Of a stretch of DNA of 64,000 bases, positions 43,286 through 51,776 are shown piece after piece (position 1 is the first letter of the stretch; each line of letters begins with the position of its first letter). The notes under the pieces were generated by a model. It saw only the letters and a program-made list of their open reading frames with translations, was not told where the DNA came from and did not search any database. The position numbers and the translations under genes were made by a program. The DNA comes from Paraburkholderia sp041321145 (GTDB lineage: Bacteria > Pseudomonadota > Gammaproteobacteria > Burkholderiales > Burkholderiaceae): positions 682,001-746,000 of the forward strand of contig NZ_JBGGWA010000001.1 of the NCBI RefSeq assembly GCF_041321145.1. Reading direction: 5' to 3'.

Positions 43286-44998
43286 ATGGACACGATCAGC
43301 GCGGCACCGGAGACCCCCAGCGTCGCGTTGCGTGACGCGCTGCGCGCGCTTGGCGAGCGGCACGGCTCGGGCATTCGCGCGCTGGAAGAGTTGATGGCCG
43401 AGGCGTCGTTGGGCGCCGACGAGATGGTCGTGCAGCTCGCCGCGCAGTTCCGTATGAAATCGATCGGCATGCAGGAGCTCAACCAGCTCGAAGCGGATTT
43501 CGATGTGCTGCCGTTCGTCGAGGCCACCACCCGCTTGTGCGTGTGCTTTCGTCAGCCGGATCAAAACGGCGCGCTGCTGTTCGCGATCGCGGATCCACTC
43601 GACGCCCGCACGCGGGGTGTGGTGGAGCACAGGATGCGCTCGCGGCCCACCGTGCCGTACAGCTGGGCGCTGGCGAGCGTCGGCGATCTCACCGCGTGGC
43701 TCGCGGTGCGCGAGAAAGACGTGCGCGCGATGGATTCGCTCGCCTTCGACGATCAGGTGCAGCACACAGCCGACCCGTCCTCGCTCGCCCTGACCTTGCA
43801 AGGCATCAGCAGCGACGACAGCGCCGTGGTGCGGCTGCTCAACTCCACGATCTACGACGCGTTGAAGATGATGGCGAGCGACATTCACCTCGAATGCCGC
43901 GCCAATGGACTGATGATCAAGTGCCGGGTGGATGGCGTGCTGACCGTGGTCGGCAGGGCCGAAGGCCGCGATGTCGCGGACCAGGTGCTGTCGCGCGTGA
44001 AGGTCATTTCCGAACTCGACATCGCGGAGCGGCGCGTGCCGCAGGATGGCCGCTTCAAGGCGGTATATGCGGGCCGCGAGATCGACTTTCGCGTGTCGAT
44101 CATGCCGAACCAGTTCGGCGAAGACGCGGTGCTGCGGATTCTCGACCGCTATCAACTCTCGCAAGCCTCGGGCGGCCTGACGCTGGAGGCGCTAGGGTTT
44201 CAGCACGACGATACGCGTTTCATGCGCTCGGTGGCCTCCATGCCCTATGGGATGCTGCTGGTGACGGGGCCGACGGGCAGCGGTAAAACAACGACGTTGT
44301 ACGCCATTCTCACCGAGATCAACGACGGCCTCGAAAAGATCGTCACGATCGAGGACCCGGTTGAATATCAACTGGGCGACATCCTGCAGATTCCTGTCAA
44401 CGAAGCGAAGGGACTCACGTTCGCACGCGGGCTGCGCTCGATTCTGCGGCACGACCCCGACAAGATCATGGTGGGTGAAATCCGCGATCCGGAAACCGCG
44501 CAGATCGCCGTGCAGGCCGCGTTGACAGGCCACCAGGTGTTCACGACGGTGCACGCGAACAACGTGTTCGACGTGATCGGCCGCTTCACGAATATGGACG
44601 TCGATCCGTATAGCTTCGTGTCCGCGTTGAACGGGGTGATCGCACAGCGTCTCTTGCGTCAGTGCTGCACAGACTGCGTGATGGACGACACGGTCGATGC
44701 GGACGCACTGGTCCGTTCGGGCATCGACCCCGACACGGCGGGCAGCTACCGTTTTCGTCGCGGTGCGGGCTGCGCGGCATGCCGCGGCAGCGGCTATCGC
44801 GGGCGGCGTGCGATCGCCGAAGCGCTGCGCATGAACGACGAGTTGCGGCAGCTTTTATCGGAACGCGCACCGCTCGGGCACATCAAGGCGGCCGCGCTGC
44901 GGTACGGCATGCAAACGCTGCGCACGGCCGCGGTCTCGCTCGTGATGCGGGGCGAAACAACTCTCGAGGAGATCAACCGTGTCACCATGGTTGAATAG
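43286..44998 (+). CDS. gspE: type II secretion ATPase GspE
   Basis: ATG 43286 lies after GGAG, 20 bases behind gspF; the earlier frame is a gspF shadow. The 570-residue ATPase has an N-terminal GspE/MshEN domain (about 20-130) and a RecA-like motor. The motor shows Walker A GPTGSGKTTTL, the Asp box TIEDPVEYQL, Walker B ILRHDPDKIMVGEIRD and the His box TGHQVFTTVHANN. Near the C-terminus the paired cysteines CCTDC and CAACRG form the tetracysteine zinc module of GspE proteins. It powers assembly of the pseudopilus from the cytoplasm. The gene overlaps the next one by 20 bases. Confidence 0.95.
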   Translation: MDTISAAPETPSVALRDALRALGERHGSGIRALEELMAEASLGADEMVVQLAAQFRMKSIGMQELNQLEADFDVLPFVEATTRLCVCFRQPDQNGALLFAIADPLDARTRGVVEHRMRSRPTVPYSWALASVGDLTAWLAVREKDVRAMDSLAFDDQVQHTADPSSLALTLQGISSDDSAVVRLLNSTIYDALKMMASDIHLECRANGLMIKCRVDGVLTVVGRAEGRDVADQVLSRVKVISELDIAERRVPQDGRFKAVYAGREIDFRVSIMPNQFGEDAVLRILDRYQLSQASGGLTLEALGFQHDDTRFMRSVASMPYGMLLVTGPTGSGKTTTLYAILTEINDGLEKIVTIEDPVEYQLGDILQIPVNEAKGLTFARGLRSILRHDPDKIMVGEIRDPETAQIAVQAALTGHQVFTTVHANNVFDVIGRFTNMDVDPYSFVSALNGVIAQRLLRQCCTDCVMDDTVDADALVRSGIDPDTAGSYRFRRGAGCAACRGSGYRGRRAIAEALRMNDELRQLLSERAPLGHIKAAALRYGMQTLRTAAVSLVMRGETTLEEINRVTMVE

Positions 44999-45848
44999 TC
45001 CGCTCGCCATCGGCGCCGGTACACGCGAACTGGTTGTGGGCGCAACGACGCCGCGCTGGATGCGTCTGCGCGGCAAACCTCCGGCGCCTGTCGAACCCGC
45101 GAGCATTGCCATTCCCGACGAACAATGCTTCACCGAAAGAGGCGTACTCGACGCGTTGAACATCGCGTTAGCCGTGGATCCTGAGCGGATCGGGCAGAAG
45201 CTTGGGGTCAAGCGCAGCGCTCGCATCGTGCTGGACGATTTCTGGGCGAGCCACGCGGTGTTGCGCGGCGACTTTCGTACGCTGCGCGCGCGGGAAATCG
45301 ACGACGTCGTGCTCGCTCATTTCGCCGATCTTCATGGGATCGAGGCCGCATCGGTGCTGGTGCGTTTCTCGGTGCAGTGTCACGGCCGTGCCGTTTTTGC
45401 CAGCGCGATGTCGCGCACGCTGCATGATGGCATCCACGATGCGGGCACGGCCGCGGGCGTCGACATTCGCAGTCTCAAGTTGTGCCTTCCGGAAATGCTG
45501 AACCGTGTCCAGGACACGGTCGCCGGTCCGGGTGCGGTGATGCTGTTATTCGTTGTGGACACGTTGATGCAGGCGGTACTGCTGGAAGAGAACCGCTGGG
45601 TCGCGTATGACTCGCAGCGCCTCTTTCCTGGCGACGCAAACGACGCCGAACGAATCGCTGCAAGGGCCGAGCAGGCGTTCGAACGCCTCGCCGGCCGGAC
45701 GACCGGTACGCGCGAAGACTGCCGGATCTACCTGTACGGTGTGGACTTCGACCTCGCGCCGTTCGAAGGGCGCTTCTCTTCGACGCAGCTCGCACAGCCG
45801 GCAATGGATATGCCGGTCGCGCATCGTTTGATGGAGGCCGCGCGATGA
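44979..45848 (+). CDS. PilM/GspL-like cytoplasmic component
   Basis: GTG 44979 is preceded by GAGGAG inside the end of gspE, so a 20-base overlap is real. The 289-residue product has no signal or membrane segment. The family is not obvious by motif. Its place directly before PilN-like, PilO-like and PilP/GspC-like genes, and its alternating strand/helix make-up (VDIRSLKLCLPEMLNR, GAVMLLFVVDTLMQAVLLEENRWV), suggest the actin-like cytoplasmic half of GspL, or PilM. There it would dock the ATPase to the periplasmic assembly. A split GspL (separate PilM-like and PilN-like genes) is typical of type IV pilus and MSHA-like systems. Assignment is by context. Confidence 0.65.
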   Translation: MSPWLNSPLAIGAGTRELVVGATTPRWMRLRGKPPAPVEPASIAIPDEQCFTERGVLDALNIALAVDPERIGQKLGVKRSARIVLDDFWASHAVLRGDFRTLRAREIDDVVLAHFADLHGIEAASVLVRFSVQCHGRAVFASAMSRTLHDGIHDAGTAAGVDIRSLKLCLPEMLNRVQDTVAGPGAVMLLFVVDTLMQAVLLEENRWVAYDSQRLFPGDANDAERIAARAEQAFERLAGRTTGTREDCRIYLYGVDFDLAPFEGRFSSTQLAQPAMDMPVAHRLMEAAR

Positions 45849-46375
45849 TGCCCCGCCTTCAGATCGATTTCGGCCGTCGCCGCCGATACGGCGCGCCCGC
45901 GGGCATGGCGCTGCTGTGTGTCGCGAGCCTGTTGCTGTTGGTGAGCGCCGAGCGGCTCTGGCATGCCTACGATGAAAACGACCGCGTGCAATCCGAACAG
46001 GAAATGCAACGGCACCGGTTGTTTGCAAAATCACATCCGGCCACGGTGCAGCAGACACCGGCAGCGAGGATAGCGGAGAGCCAGAGTCTCGCGGTGTTGC
46101 GCGAGCTGACCGTGCCGTGGCAAGACCTGCTGTCGATTGTCGAGGACTACCCGGATCACGACGTCGCGCTTATCGGCATCGATCAGAGTCCCGCGCAAAG
46201 CCAGATCCGCATCACCGCGGAAGCGAAAAACTTCGACGCGATGATCGCGTACCTGCGCTATCTGCAGGCGAGCGTGCTGCTGCGCGAAGCCGTGCTCAAC
46301 GATCACATCATCGAAACCAACGTCCCCGGCACGCCCGTGCGCTTCCAGATCACCGCTGTCTGGAGAAAGTCATGA
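45845..46375 (+). CDS. PilN/GspL-like membrane protein
   Basis: The ATG overlaps the upstream stop by 4 bases. The 176-residue protein has a short basic N-terminus, one membrane helix at about 19-36 (GMALLCVASLLLLVSAERLW), a helical periplasmic stalk and a small alpha/beta domain (about 85-175). That domain has the pattern VALIGIDQSPAQSQIRITAEAKNFDAMIAYLRYLQ, characteristic of PilN/GspL ferredoxin-like domains. It would form the inner-membrane assembly with the PilO-like protein that follows. Assignment rests on topology, the strand pattern and gene order rather than on strong sequence signatures. Confidence 0.72.
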   Translation: MMPRLQIDFGRRRRYGAPAGMALLCVASLLLLVSAERLWHAYDENDRVQSEQEMQRHRLFAKSHPATVQQTPAARIAESQSLAVLRELTVPWQDLLSIVEDYPDHDVALIGIDQSPAQSQIRITAEAKNFDAMIAYLRYLQASVLLREAVLNDHIIETNVPGTPVRFQITAVWRKS

Positions 46376-46944
46376 ACCGCGATCAGTTGCAGGACAGGTT
46401 GCTCACCTGGCGTTTCGAACTGCAGCGCAACCTGGGGCTGCCTGGACTTCTCGGCGCATTGCTATTGGGCGCGGCGGTGGTAATCGGTGCGGCGATTCCG
46501 CGCATGGAGGCGCCTGCGGACTCGCGCGAACTGCGTGATGCAGCCCCGCTGTCAAGGAGCGCCAAGGGGCATCGTGCGACCATCGAACGGTCGGTTGCCG
46601 TCGAGACGGTCTCGCTCAAGACGTTGCCCGAGCTGTTTCCTGGCTTCGCGCAGAGTGCCGACGACATCGCGACGATCCTCGCCCAGGCCCGCGACAGCAA
46701 TCTGACGCTCGGCTCGGCCGAGTATCTCGTGACGAACGATTCCAGCGCGCATTTCGTGCGCTATCAGATGCTGCTGCCCGTCAAGGATCAATACGGCGCA
46801 ATCCGGCGTTTTCTGGCGTCGGTGCTCAATAGCGTACCGAATGCGGCGTTGCGCGAGATCCATGTCGAGCGTCCCGCCGTGGATGGCAACGTGCTCGAAG
46901 CGCGCGTACGTTTCGAACTCATCTACCGGGCAGCGCGGCCATGA
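46372..46944 (+). CDS. PilO/GspM-like membrane protein
   Basis: ATG 46372 overlaps the upstream stop by 4 bases. The 190-residue product has a cytoplasmic N-terminus, one membrane helix at about 23-42, a spacer with basic and serine residues and a ferredoxin-like domain at about 80-188. The latter has the repeated pattern FVRYQMLLPVKDQYGAIRRFLASVLNSVPNAALREIHVERP, typical of PilO/GspM. It should heterodimerise with the PilN-like protein and connect to the PilP/GspC-like protein. Identification is by topology, fold pattern and operon order. Confidence 0.72.
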   Translation: MNRDQLQDRLLTWRFELQRNLGLPGLLGALLLGAAVVIGAAIPRMEAPADSRELRDAAPLSRSAKGHRATIERSVAVETVSLKTLPELFPGFAQSADDIATILAQARDSNLTLGSAEYLVTNDSSAHFVRYQMLLPVKDQYGAIRRFLASVLNSVPNAALREIHVERPAVDGNVLEARVRFELIYRAARP

Positions 46945-47867
46945 AGATCGATCTCGTTCGCCGCGCTTTGCTTGGGGTCTGCGCGATCGCGGCTGTGGGG
47001 CTGGGTGTGCGTGAATTGAAACCCGTGTTGCGGACGCCGGCGGTTGTGGCTGCGATTCACGGAGCGCATCGCGGCGGCGCCTGGCTGCGGACGGTCGCTT
47101 TGCATCGCGAGGGCGTGTTGCCTGCAGTTGGCTCTGTGCCGGCTTCCGCGCCGCATGTTGCGGGTGCGGTGAACGTAGCGAGTCAGGTGAGCGGAGCCGG
47201 TGCGGCGAACGCGGCGAGTGCGGTAAATGCGGCGAGTGCGGTAAATGCGGCGAGTGCGGCGAACGCGGTGAATGCGGCGAGCGCGGTGAACGCGGTGAAC
47301 GCGGTGAACGCGGTGAATGCGGCGAGCGCGGTGAACGCGGTGAACGCGGTGAACGCGGTGAACGCGGTGAATGCGGTGAACGCGGCGAGCGCGGTGAACG
47401 CAGCGAGTGTGGTGAACGCGGCCAGCGCAGTGAGCGTAGCGACCGCTGCAAACTCACTGCTTCCAGGTAAATCAGCGAAACCGGCCAAGCCGGCACCGAC
47501 ACCGCGCGACAAGCTAATAGCGCTGCGGGCACCCCTATCGCTGGAATCCACGAACAACCCGTTCGTCGCATCGTCATGGCTGCCGCCGCCACCGCCGCCC
47601 GTGGAAGCGCCGCCCGCAGCGCCGGCGCCCGTGGCGCCGCCCACCGCGCCGCCGCTTCCCTTTGTCTATCTCGGCCAACTCGATGCAAAAGCGGCGAAAC
47701 CGCAGGTGTTCCTCAGCAGCGGCGACCGCTTGTTGATCGTGGCGCCAGGTGAGGTTGTCGATGGACAGTATCGCATCGAGTCGATTTCGGACAGCGACGT
47801 CGTGCTGACCTATCTGCCTCTGAACGAGAAGCAGGTGCTATCCACGCAAGCGAAGGAAAATAAATGA
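46941..47867 (+). CDS. PilP/GspC-like protein with extreme A/V/N/S repeat linker
   Basis: The 308-residue protein (ATG 46941, 4-base overlap) has one N-terminal hydrophobic helix and then a linker of about 90 residues (75-165) made almost only of AVNA, ASAVNA and close variants. A lysine/proline part, a polyproline run (LPPPPPPVEAPPAAPAP) and a small C-terminal domain follow (FVYLGQLDAKAAKPQVFLSSGDRLLIVAPGEVVDGQYRIESISDSDVVLTYLPL). That domain is the beta-sandwich of the GspC homology region/PilP, which contacts the secretin. The linker would span the periplasm. The underlying DNA is a degenerate 9-base tandem repeat, so linker length may vary between strains. Confidence 0.75.
   Translation: MKIDLVRRALLGVCAIAAVGLGVRELKPVLRTPAVVAAIHGAHRGGAWLRTVALHREGVLPAVGSVPASAPHVAGAVNVASQVSGAGAANAASAVNAASAVNAASAANAVNAASAVNAVNAVNAVNAASAVNAVNAVNAVNAVNAVNAASAVNAASVVNAASAVSVATAANSLLPGKSAKPAKPAPTPRDKLIALRAPLSLESTNNPFVASSWLPPPPPPVEAPPAAPAPVAPPTAPPLPFVYLGQLDAKAAKPQVFLSSGDRLLIVAPGEVVDGQYRIESISDSDVVLTYLPLNEKQVLSTQAKENK
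47164..47445 (+). repeat. degenerate nonanucleotide tandem repeat (GTGAACGCG/GCGAGCGCG)
   Basis: About 280 bases consist of 9-base units related to GCGGTGAAC and GCGGCGAGT, several runs being identical copies. They encode the AVNA/ASA linker of the GspC-like protein. All units are multiples of three, so copy-number changes would remain in frame. Boundaries are approximate. Confidence 0.85.
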
Positions 47868-50149
47868 AAGCCGCATGCAACCGGGGTGGCAGCCGCAACG
47901 GAGACGGCGGCTCGTCGACACACCTGTCGTCAGGGAGAATCTCTGGCGGCCATCGTCCCCCTCTCAATTGGACTGCGGGCAGGCTCTCGCTGCTGGGCAT
48001 CGCGAGCGTGCTCGCATTCAGCGGATGCATGCTTAATCCGCCGACCCGCCAGGACGACCCGACCAACGCCGAATTGCAAATCAACTATCTGCGCGATCGC
48101 AATCAACGCGTCGACGCCCTGCTCGATGAAGCGGACCAGTTGCGCCAGAGTTATCAATTCGACGCCGCAGTCCAGAAACTCTACGCCGTGAGCCAGATCG
48201 ATCCGACCAGTGAACGCGGACGCAAGGTCGGCGCCGCGATCGATCGGGACCGCCGCGATCTGACCACGCTGCAGGAGGCCGACCGGATGATGCAGCGCGG
48301 TTCATACGCACTGGCGTCGGAACGCATTCACCGTGTGCTGACGCAGAATCCGACCAATGCGATGGCGCGGGAAATGGCGAAGGAAATCGACGAGAAACGC
48401 CAGCAGCAACGCGCGGCGAAAGAAGAGAACATCGCCACTTCGTCGATCATGCGCAGGCCGGTGACGCTGCAGTTCCGCGATGCGAACGTGCGGATGGTAT
48501 TTGAAGCCTTGTCGCGCACGTCAGGCCTGAACGTGATCTTCGACAAAGATGTGCGCGCCGATCTGAAGACGACGATCTTCGTGACCAATGCGTCGTTGCA
48601 GGACACGGTGGACATGATCCTGATGCAGAACCAGCTCGACAAGAAGCAGCTCAACGCGAATACCCTTTTCATCTACCCGGCAACCGCCGCGAAACAGCTC
48701 GAATATCAGGAGCTGAAAGTGCGCACGTTCCAGCTGTCGAACCTTGAGGCCAAACAGGTCCAGGCGCTGTTGAAGAGCCTGCTGAAAATCAAGGAAGTGG
48801 TCGTCGACGAGCGCATGAATACCGTGACGATCCGCGGCACGCCGGATACCATCCGCGTTGCCGAGGAGATGATCGCGGCGCAGGATCTGCCGGAGCCGGA
48901 GGTGATGCTGGAAGTGCAGGTTCTGGAAGTGTCGCACGACCGGATGACCGATCTCGGTATCCAATGGCCGAATTCATTCACGGTGGCGACGCCGTCTACG
49001 GCGGACACGTGGGGCGCGTTGCATCACCTGCCGCTCAACGCATTGAACGTGAGCGGCCTGTCGGCCACGGCGAACTTCAAACTGAGCGATGTCGATGCCA
49101 ACCTGCTGGCGAGCCCGCGCATTCGCACGCGCAACAAGGAAAAGGCGCGGATACTCATCGGCGACAAGGTGCCGGTGATTTCGAGTTCGAGCACACCGAG
49201 CACGAGCGGGCCGTCATACGCCCAGATGATTCAGTACCTCGATGTCGGCATCAAGCTCGAAGTGGAACCGCAGGTCTATCGTGACGGCGACGTGGGCATC
49301 AAGCTCAACCTCGAAGTCAGCAACATCACCAAGACGATTTCCAGCAGCAACTCGCAAACCGGTCTCACGTCGCTCGCCTATCAGATCGGCACGCGCAGCG
49401 CGTCGACGAGTCTGCGGTTGCGCGATGGCGAGAGCCAGATTCTCGGCGGCCTGATATCGGATGAGGACCGCACAACGGCCGACAAGGTGCCGGGCCTCGG
49501 CCAGTTGCCCGTGCTCGGGCGCCTGTTCTCGGATCACAACGGGGATCACGTGAAGACGGAGATCGTGCTGCAGATCACGCCGCACATCGTACGTCCGCAA
49601 CTTGCTGCCGATGCCGATACGCAGGAGTTGTGGTCGGGCACGGACGTCAACGTGCACGCCGATCAGTTGCGGCTCGATCCGGTGGGCGCCGAGGTGGCTC
49701 AGATGCCGCTTCCGGCGGTGCAGGCGCCGGGCAATGTCGGCGGCGGCATGGTTGCAGGCGCCCGCGATTCCCGCGCCGCTGCGGCAACGTCCGGCACAGT
49801 GCCGTCCACCAGTTCCTTCGGGCAACTGCCGCCGCCGCCGCGCACGACGCCGCCGCCCGCGCCATACGGCGGCCGGTTCTCCACGCTGCCGAGCGTGCCC
49901 GCGGCGCCGCCGGGACCCGTGCCGGTGCCCGGAGCGGATCAGAGCGGGACCGAGGCCGCACCGGCGGCTGAAGCGAACGCGGCGCCGTCGGGGGCTCAGG
50001 CTCAAACGGCGGCTCCCACGCAGGCACCTGCTCAGGCACCCGCTCAGGCACCGGCGCCGCCGCCCGCGTTTCCACCGTCGAACGTCGTGATGCCGCCTGG
50101 CGATATGCCGAGCGACAACCCGCTTCGTCCGATTCAGAACGGGTACTGA
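47864..50149 (+). CDS. gspD: secretin GspD (lipoprotein, TPR-containing)
   Basis: The 761-residue outer-membrane pore starts at ATG 47864 (ATGA overlap). A lipoprotein box LAFSGC places the lipidated cysteine at 55, so it may not need a pilotin. Helical TPR-like repeats lie at about 75-175 (FDAAVQKLYAVSQIDPTSERG; YALASERIHRVLTQNPTNAMA), then N-domains (VTLQFRDANVRMVFEALSRTSGLNVIFDKDV) and the secretin core at about 350-580, with VMLEVQVLEVSHDR, LASPRIRTRNKEKARILIGDKVPV and VPGLGQLPVLGRLFS. The last 160 residues are a proline/alanine-rich tail. TPR repeats before the secretin recall MSHA-type or Tfp-related secretins rather than classic GspD. Function as the outer-membrane channel is clear. 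Confidence 0.94.
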   Translation: MKAACNRGGSRNGDGGSSTHLSSGRISGGHRPPLNWTAGRLSLLGIASVLAFSGCMLNPPTRQDDPTNAELQINYLRDRNQRVDALLDEADQLRQSYQFDAAVQKLYAVSQIDPTSERGRKVGAAIDRDRRDLTTLQEADRMMQRGSYALASERIHRVLTQNPTNAMAREMAKEIDEKRQQQRAAKEENIATSSIMRRPVTLQFRDANVRMVFEALSRTSGLNVIFDKDVRADLKTTIFVTNASLQDTVDMILMQNQLDKKQLNANTLFIYPATAAKQLEYQELKVRTFQLSNLEAKQVQALLKSLLKIKEVVVDERMNTVTIRGTPDTIRVAEEMIAAQDLPEPEVMLEVQVLEVSHDRMTDLGIQWPNSFTVATPSTADTWGALHHLPLNALNVSGLSATANFKLSDVDANLLASPRIRTRNKEKARILIGDKVPVISSSSTPSTSGPSYAQMIQYLDVGIKLEVEPQVYRDGDVGIKLNLEVSNITKTISSSNSQTGLTSLAYQIGTRSASTSLRLRDGESQILGGLISDEDRTTADKVPGLGQLPVLGRLFSDHNGDHVKTEIVLQITPHIVRPQLAADADTQELWSGTDVNVHADQLRLDPVGAEVAQMPLPAVQAPGNVGGGMVAGARDSRAAAATSGTVPSTSSFGQLPPPPRTTPPPAPYGGRFSTLPSVPAAPPGPVPVPGADQSGTEAAPAAEANAAPSGAQAQTAAPTQAPAQAPAQAPAPPPAFPPSNVVMPPGDMPSDNPLRPIQNGY

Positions 50150-50152
50150 GCC

Positions 50153-50710
50153 ATGGATGGCCGGCTCGGCGCAAGGTGTTCGCGTGGTCAGCCTCGCGCC
50201 GGCCAGCGCGGTTTCACGTTGATCGAACTGGTCATCACGCTGGCGCTGGTGGGCATTCTGGCGCTCGCGATCATGCCCTTCTCGGAACTGATGGTGCAGC
50301 GTCAGAAGGAACAGCAATTGAGCGCGGCACTGCGTGAGATTCGCACCGCGCTGGACGCCTACAAGGAAGCGAGCGATACCGGTCTGATCGAGCGGGAGGC
50401 GGATGCATCGGGCTATCCGCCCTCGTTGAACGTGATGGTGACCGGCGTGAAGAACGCGAAAGATCCGAAAGGCAGTCTGCTGATGTTTCTTCGCCGCGTG
50501 CCCCGCGATCCATTTTTTACGGGCGATCCGGATATCGCGCCTGAGGATACATGGAGCGTGCGCGCGTTCGGCGAGCCGCCGAATCCGGGCGAGGGTGGCG
50601 GCGCGGACGCCGCGCCGGCCGACAACGCCCGGGCCGGCAAAGACGTCTTCGATGTGTCGTCGAAAACGGATCGCGTCGGCATCAACGGCATTCCGTACAA
50701 ACAGTGGTGA
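50153..50710 (+). CDS. type II secretion pseudopilin (GspG/H-like)
   Basis: The 185-residue protein starts at ATG 50153, 3 bases after gspD. A 20-residue leader precedes the prepilin cleavage site G/FTLIELVITLALVGILALAIMPF, with the +5 glutamate. The globular part includes QLSAALREIRTALDAYKEASDTG and a motif VPRDPFFTGDPDIAPEDTW resembling the C-terminal part of GspG-type pseudopilins. A glycine/alanine insertion (GEGGGADAAPADNARAG) lies near the end. It is probably a minor or second major pseudopilin. Classic GspH, I and J genes are not evident, so the minor tip must be built from this and the two next genes. Confidence 0.85.
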   Translation: MDGRLGARCSRGQPRAGQRGFTLIELVITLALVGILALAIMPFSELMVQRQKEQQLSAALREIRTALDAYKEASDTGLIEREADASGYPPSLNVMVTGVKNAKDPKGSLLMFLRRVPRDPFFTGDPDIAPEDTWSVRAFGEPPNPGEGGGADAAPADNARAGKDVFDVSSKTDRVGINGIPYKQW

Positions 50711-50718
50711 GCCGCATC

Positions 50719-51108
50719 ATGACATCCGTTCCCGCACGCAAAGCTAACGGCTTCACATTGATCGAACTGGTGGTCGTGATGGCGATCATCGGATTGCTGC
50801 TGACGGTCGCCTTGCCGCGCTACATGCACAGCATAGAACGCGGCAAGGAGCAGGTGCGTCAGCAGAACGTCGCGGTGATGCGCGACGCAATCGACAAGTA
50901 CTACGGCGACAACGGTCAGTACCCCGATACGCTCGACGAACTGGTGACGAAGCACTATCTGCGCGCGATTCCGGTCGATCCCGTCAACGGTGACGATAAA
51001 TGGGCCGTGGTGGCGTCACCGGACGAAAGCAGGACGGGTGTGTACGACATCACGCCGGCGAGCAGCCCACAGGGGATGCCGAAAGATCAGGCGGGAGCGG
51101 GGCAATGA
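50719..51108 (+). CDS. type II secretion pseudopilin (short GspG-like)
   Basis: ATG 50719 is chosen; GTG 50707, overlapping the upstream stop, is an alternative. The 129-residue protein has a 10-residue leader and the prepilin site NG/FTLIELVVVMAIIGLLLTVALPRY with the +5 glutamate. A short body follows with MRDAIDKYYGDNGQYPDTLDELVTKHYLRAIPVDPVNG, the hallmark of GspG-like pseudopilins. It is smaller than GspG at 41557 and lacks its extended C-terminus. Coupling to the next gene by a 4-base overlap suggests fixed stoichiometry in the pseudopilus tip. Confidence 0.88.
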   Translation: MTSVPARKANGFTLIELVVVMAIIGLLLTVALPRYMHSIERGKEQVRQQNVAVMRDAIDKYYGDNGQYPDTLDELVTKHYLRAIPVDPVNGDDKWAVVASPDESRTGVYDITPASSPQGMPKDQAGAGQ

Positions 51109-51776
51109 GCGACGTGCGTCGGCCAGTGCATTGGCCAGTGCGTTCGCCGCTGCGTTCGTCTTCAAGCACAATGCGGCTTGCCACACACCGGCTGCGCTCG
51201 CGCTCGCGTCGGGCAACGGCGCGCGAAAGCGGCCTGGTTCTGCTGGCGCTTCTGATTGCCTTGATGCTGATGTCGATCGCCTTGGCCGGTGCCCTCGATG
51301 TCTGGTCGCTGGAGCGCCAGCGCGAACAGGAGAGGCAACTGCTGTTTGTGGGCGACCAGTACCGGCTCGCGGTTCTGCGCTATTACCGTGCCGGCCGGGC
51401 GCTTCCCGCGTCGATCGATGAACTGCTCGACGACTCGCGTTTTCCGACCCCAATGCATCACTTGCGCCGTGCCTATCCGGATCCGGTTACCGGCAAGAAC
51501 GATTGGGTCTTCATGCGACAGGGCGATCGCGTATACGGCGTGTATAGCAGTTCAACCGCTCTGCCGATCAAACGCGCGGGGTTCCCAAGGCGTTACGAGG
51601 ACTTCGAAAACCAGAAGACCTATGGCGGCTGGCAGTTCTTCTATTTGCCGCCTGTCGTGCGCAACTATACGAACACCGACGCGCTCTCGGCACCGCCGAA
51701 ACCGGCAACGACCTTCAATCCGATGAACAGCGCATTGCCCAGTTTCAATGGGCGCAGTGTGGGCGGCTTGCGCTGA
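51105..51776 (+). CDS. atypical pseudopilin-like membrane protein
   Basis: The 223-residue product from ATG 51105 (ATGA overlap) has a long basic N-terminus of about 43 residues, then ESGLVLLALLIALMLMSIALAGALDVWSLERQREQE, a hydrophobic helix where a pilin-type helix is expected. The canonical G/FTLIE cleavage site is replaced by SG/LVLLA without the +5 glutamate, as in GspK-like minor pseudopilins. The body shows LLFVGDQYRLAVLRYYRAGRALPASIDELLDDSRFP, then YPDPVTGKNDWVFMRQGDRVYGVYSSST, similar in layout to GspG-type domains. It closes the secretion operon. It could cap the pseudopilus tip; the lack of +5 Glu supports a tip role by analogy only. Confidence 0.75.
   Translation: MSDVRRPVHWPVRSPLRSSSSTMRLATHRLRSRSRRATARESGLVLLALLIALMLMSIALAGALDVWSLERQREQERQLLFVGDQYRLAVLRYYRAGRALPASIDELLDDSRFPTPMHHLRRAYPDPVTGKNDWVFMRQGDRVYGVYSSSTALPIKRAGFPRRYEDFENQKTYGGWQFFYLPPVVRNYTNTDALSAPPKPATTFNPMNSALPSFNGRSVGGLR

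Noticed and set aside
46552..47688. Minus-strand frame with striking SPRSPHSPR repeats
   Set aside because: The repeats simply mirror the 9-base tandem repeat in the GspC-like gene on the plus strand. There is no ribosome site and the frame crosses two coupled genes.
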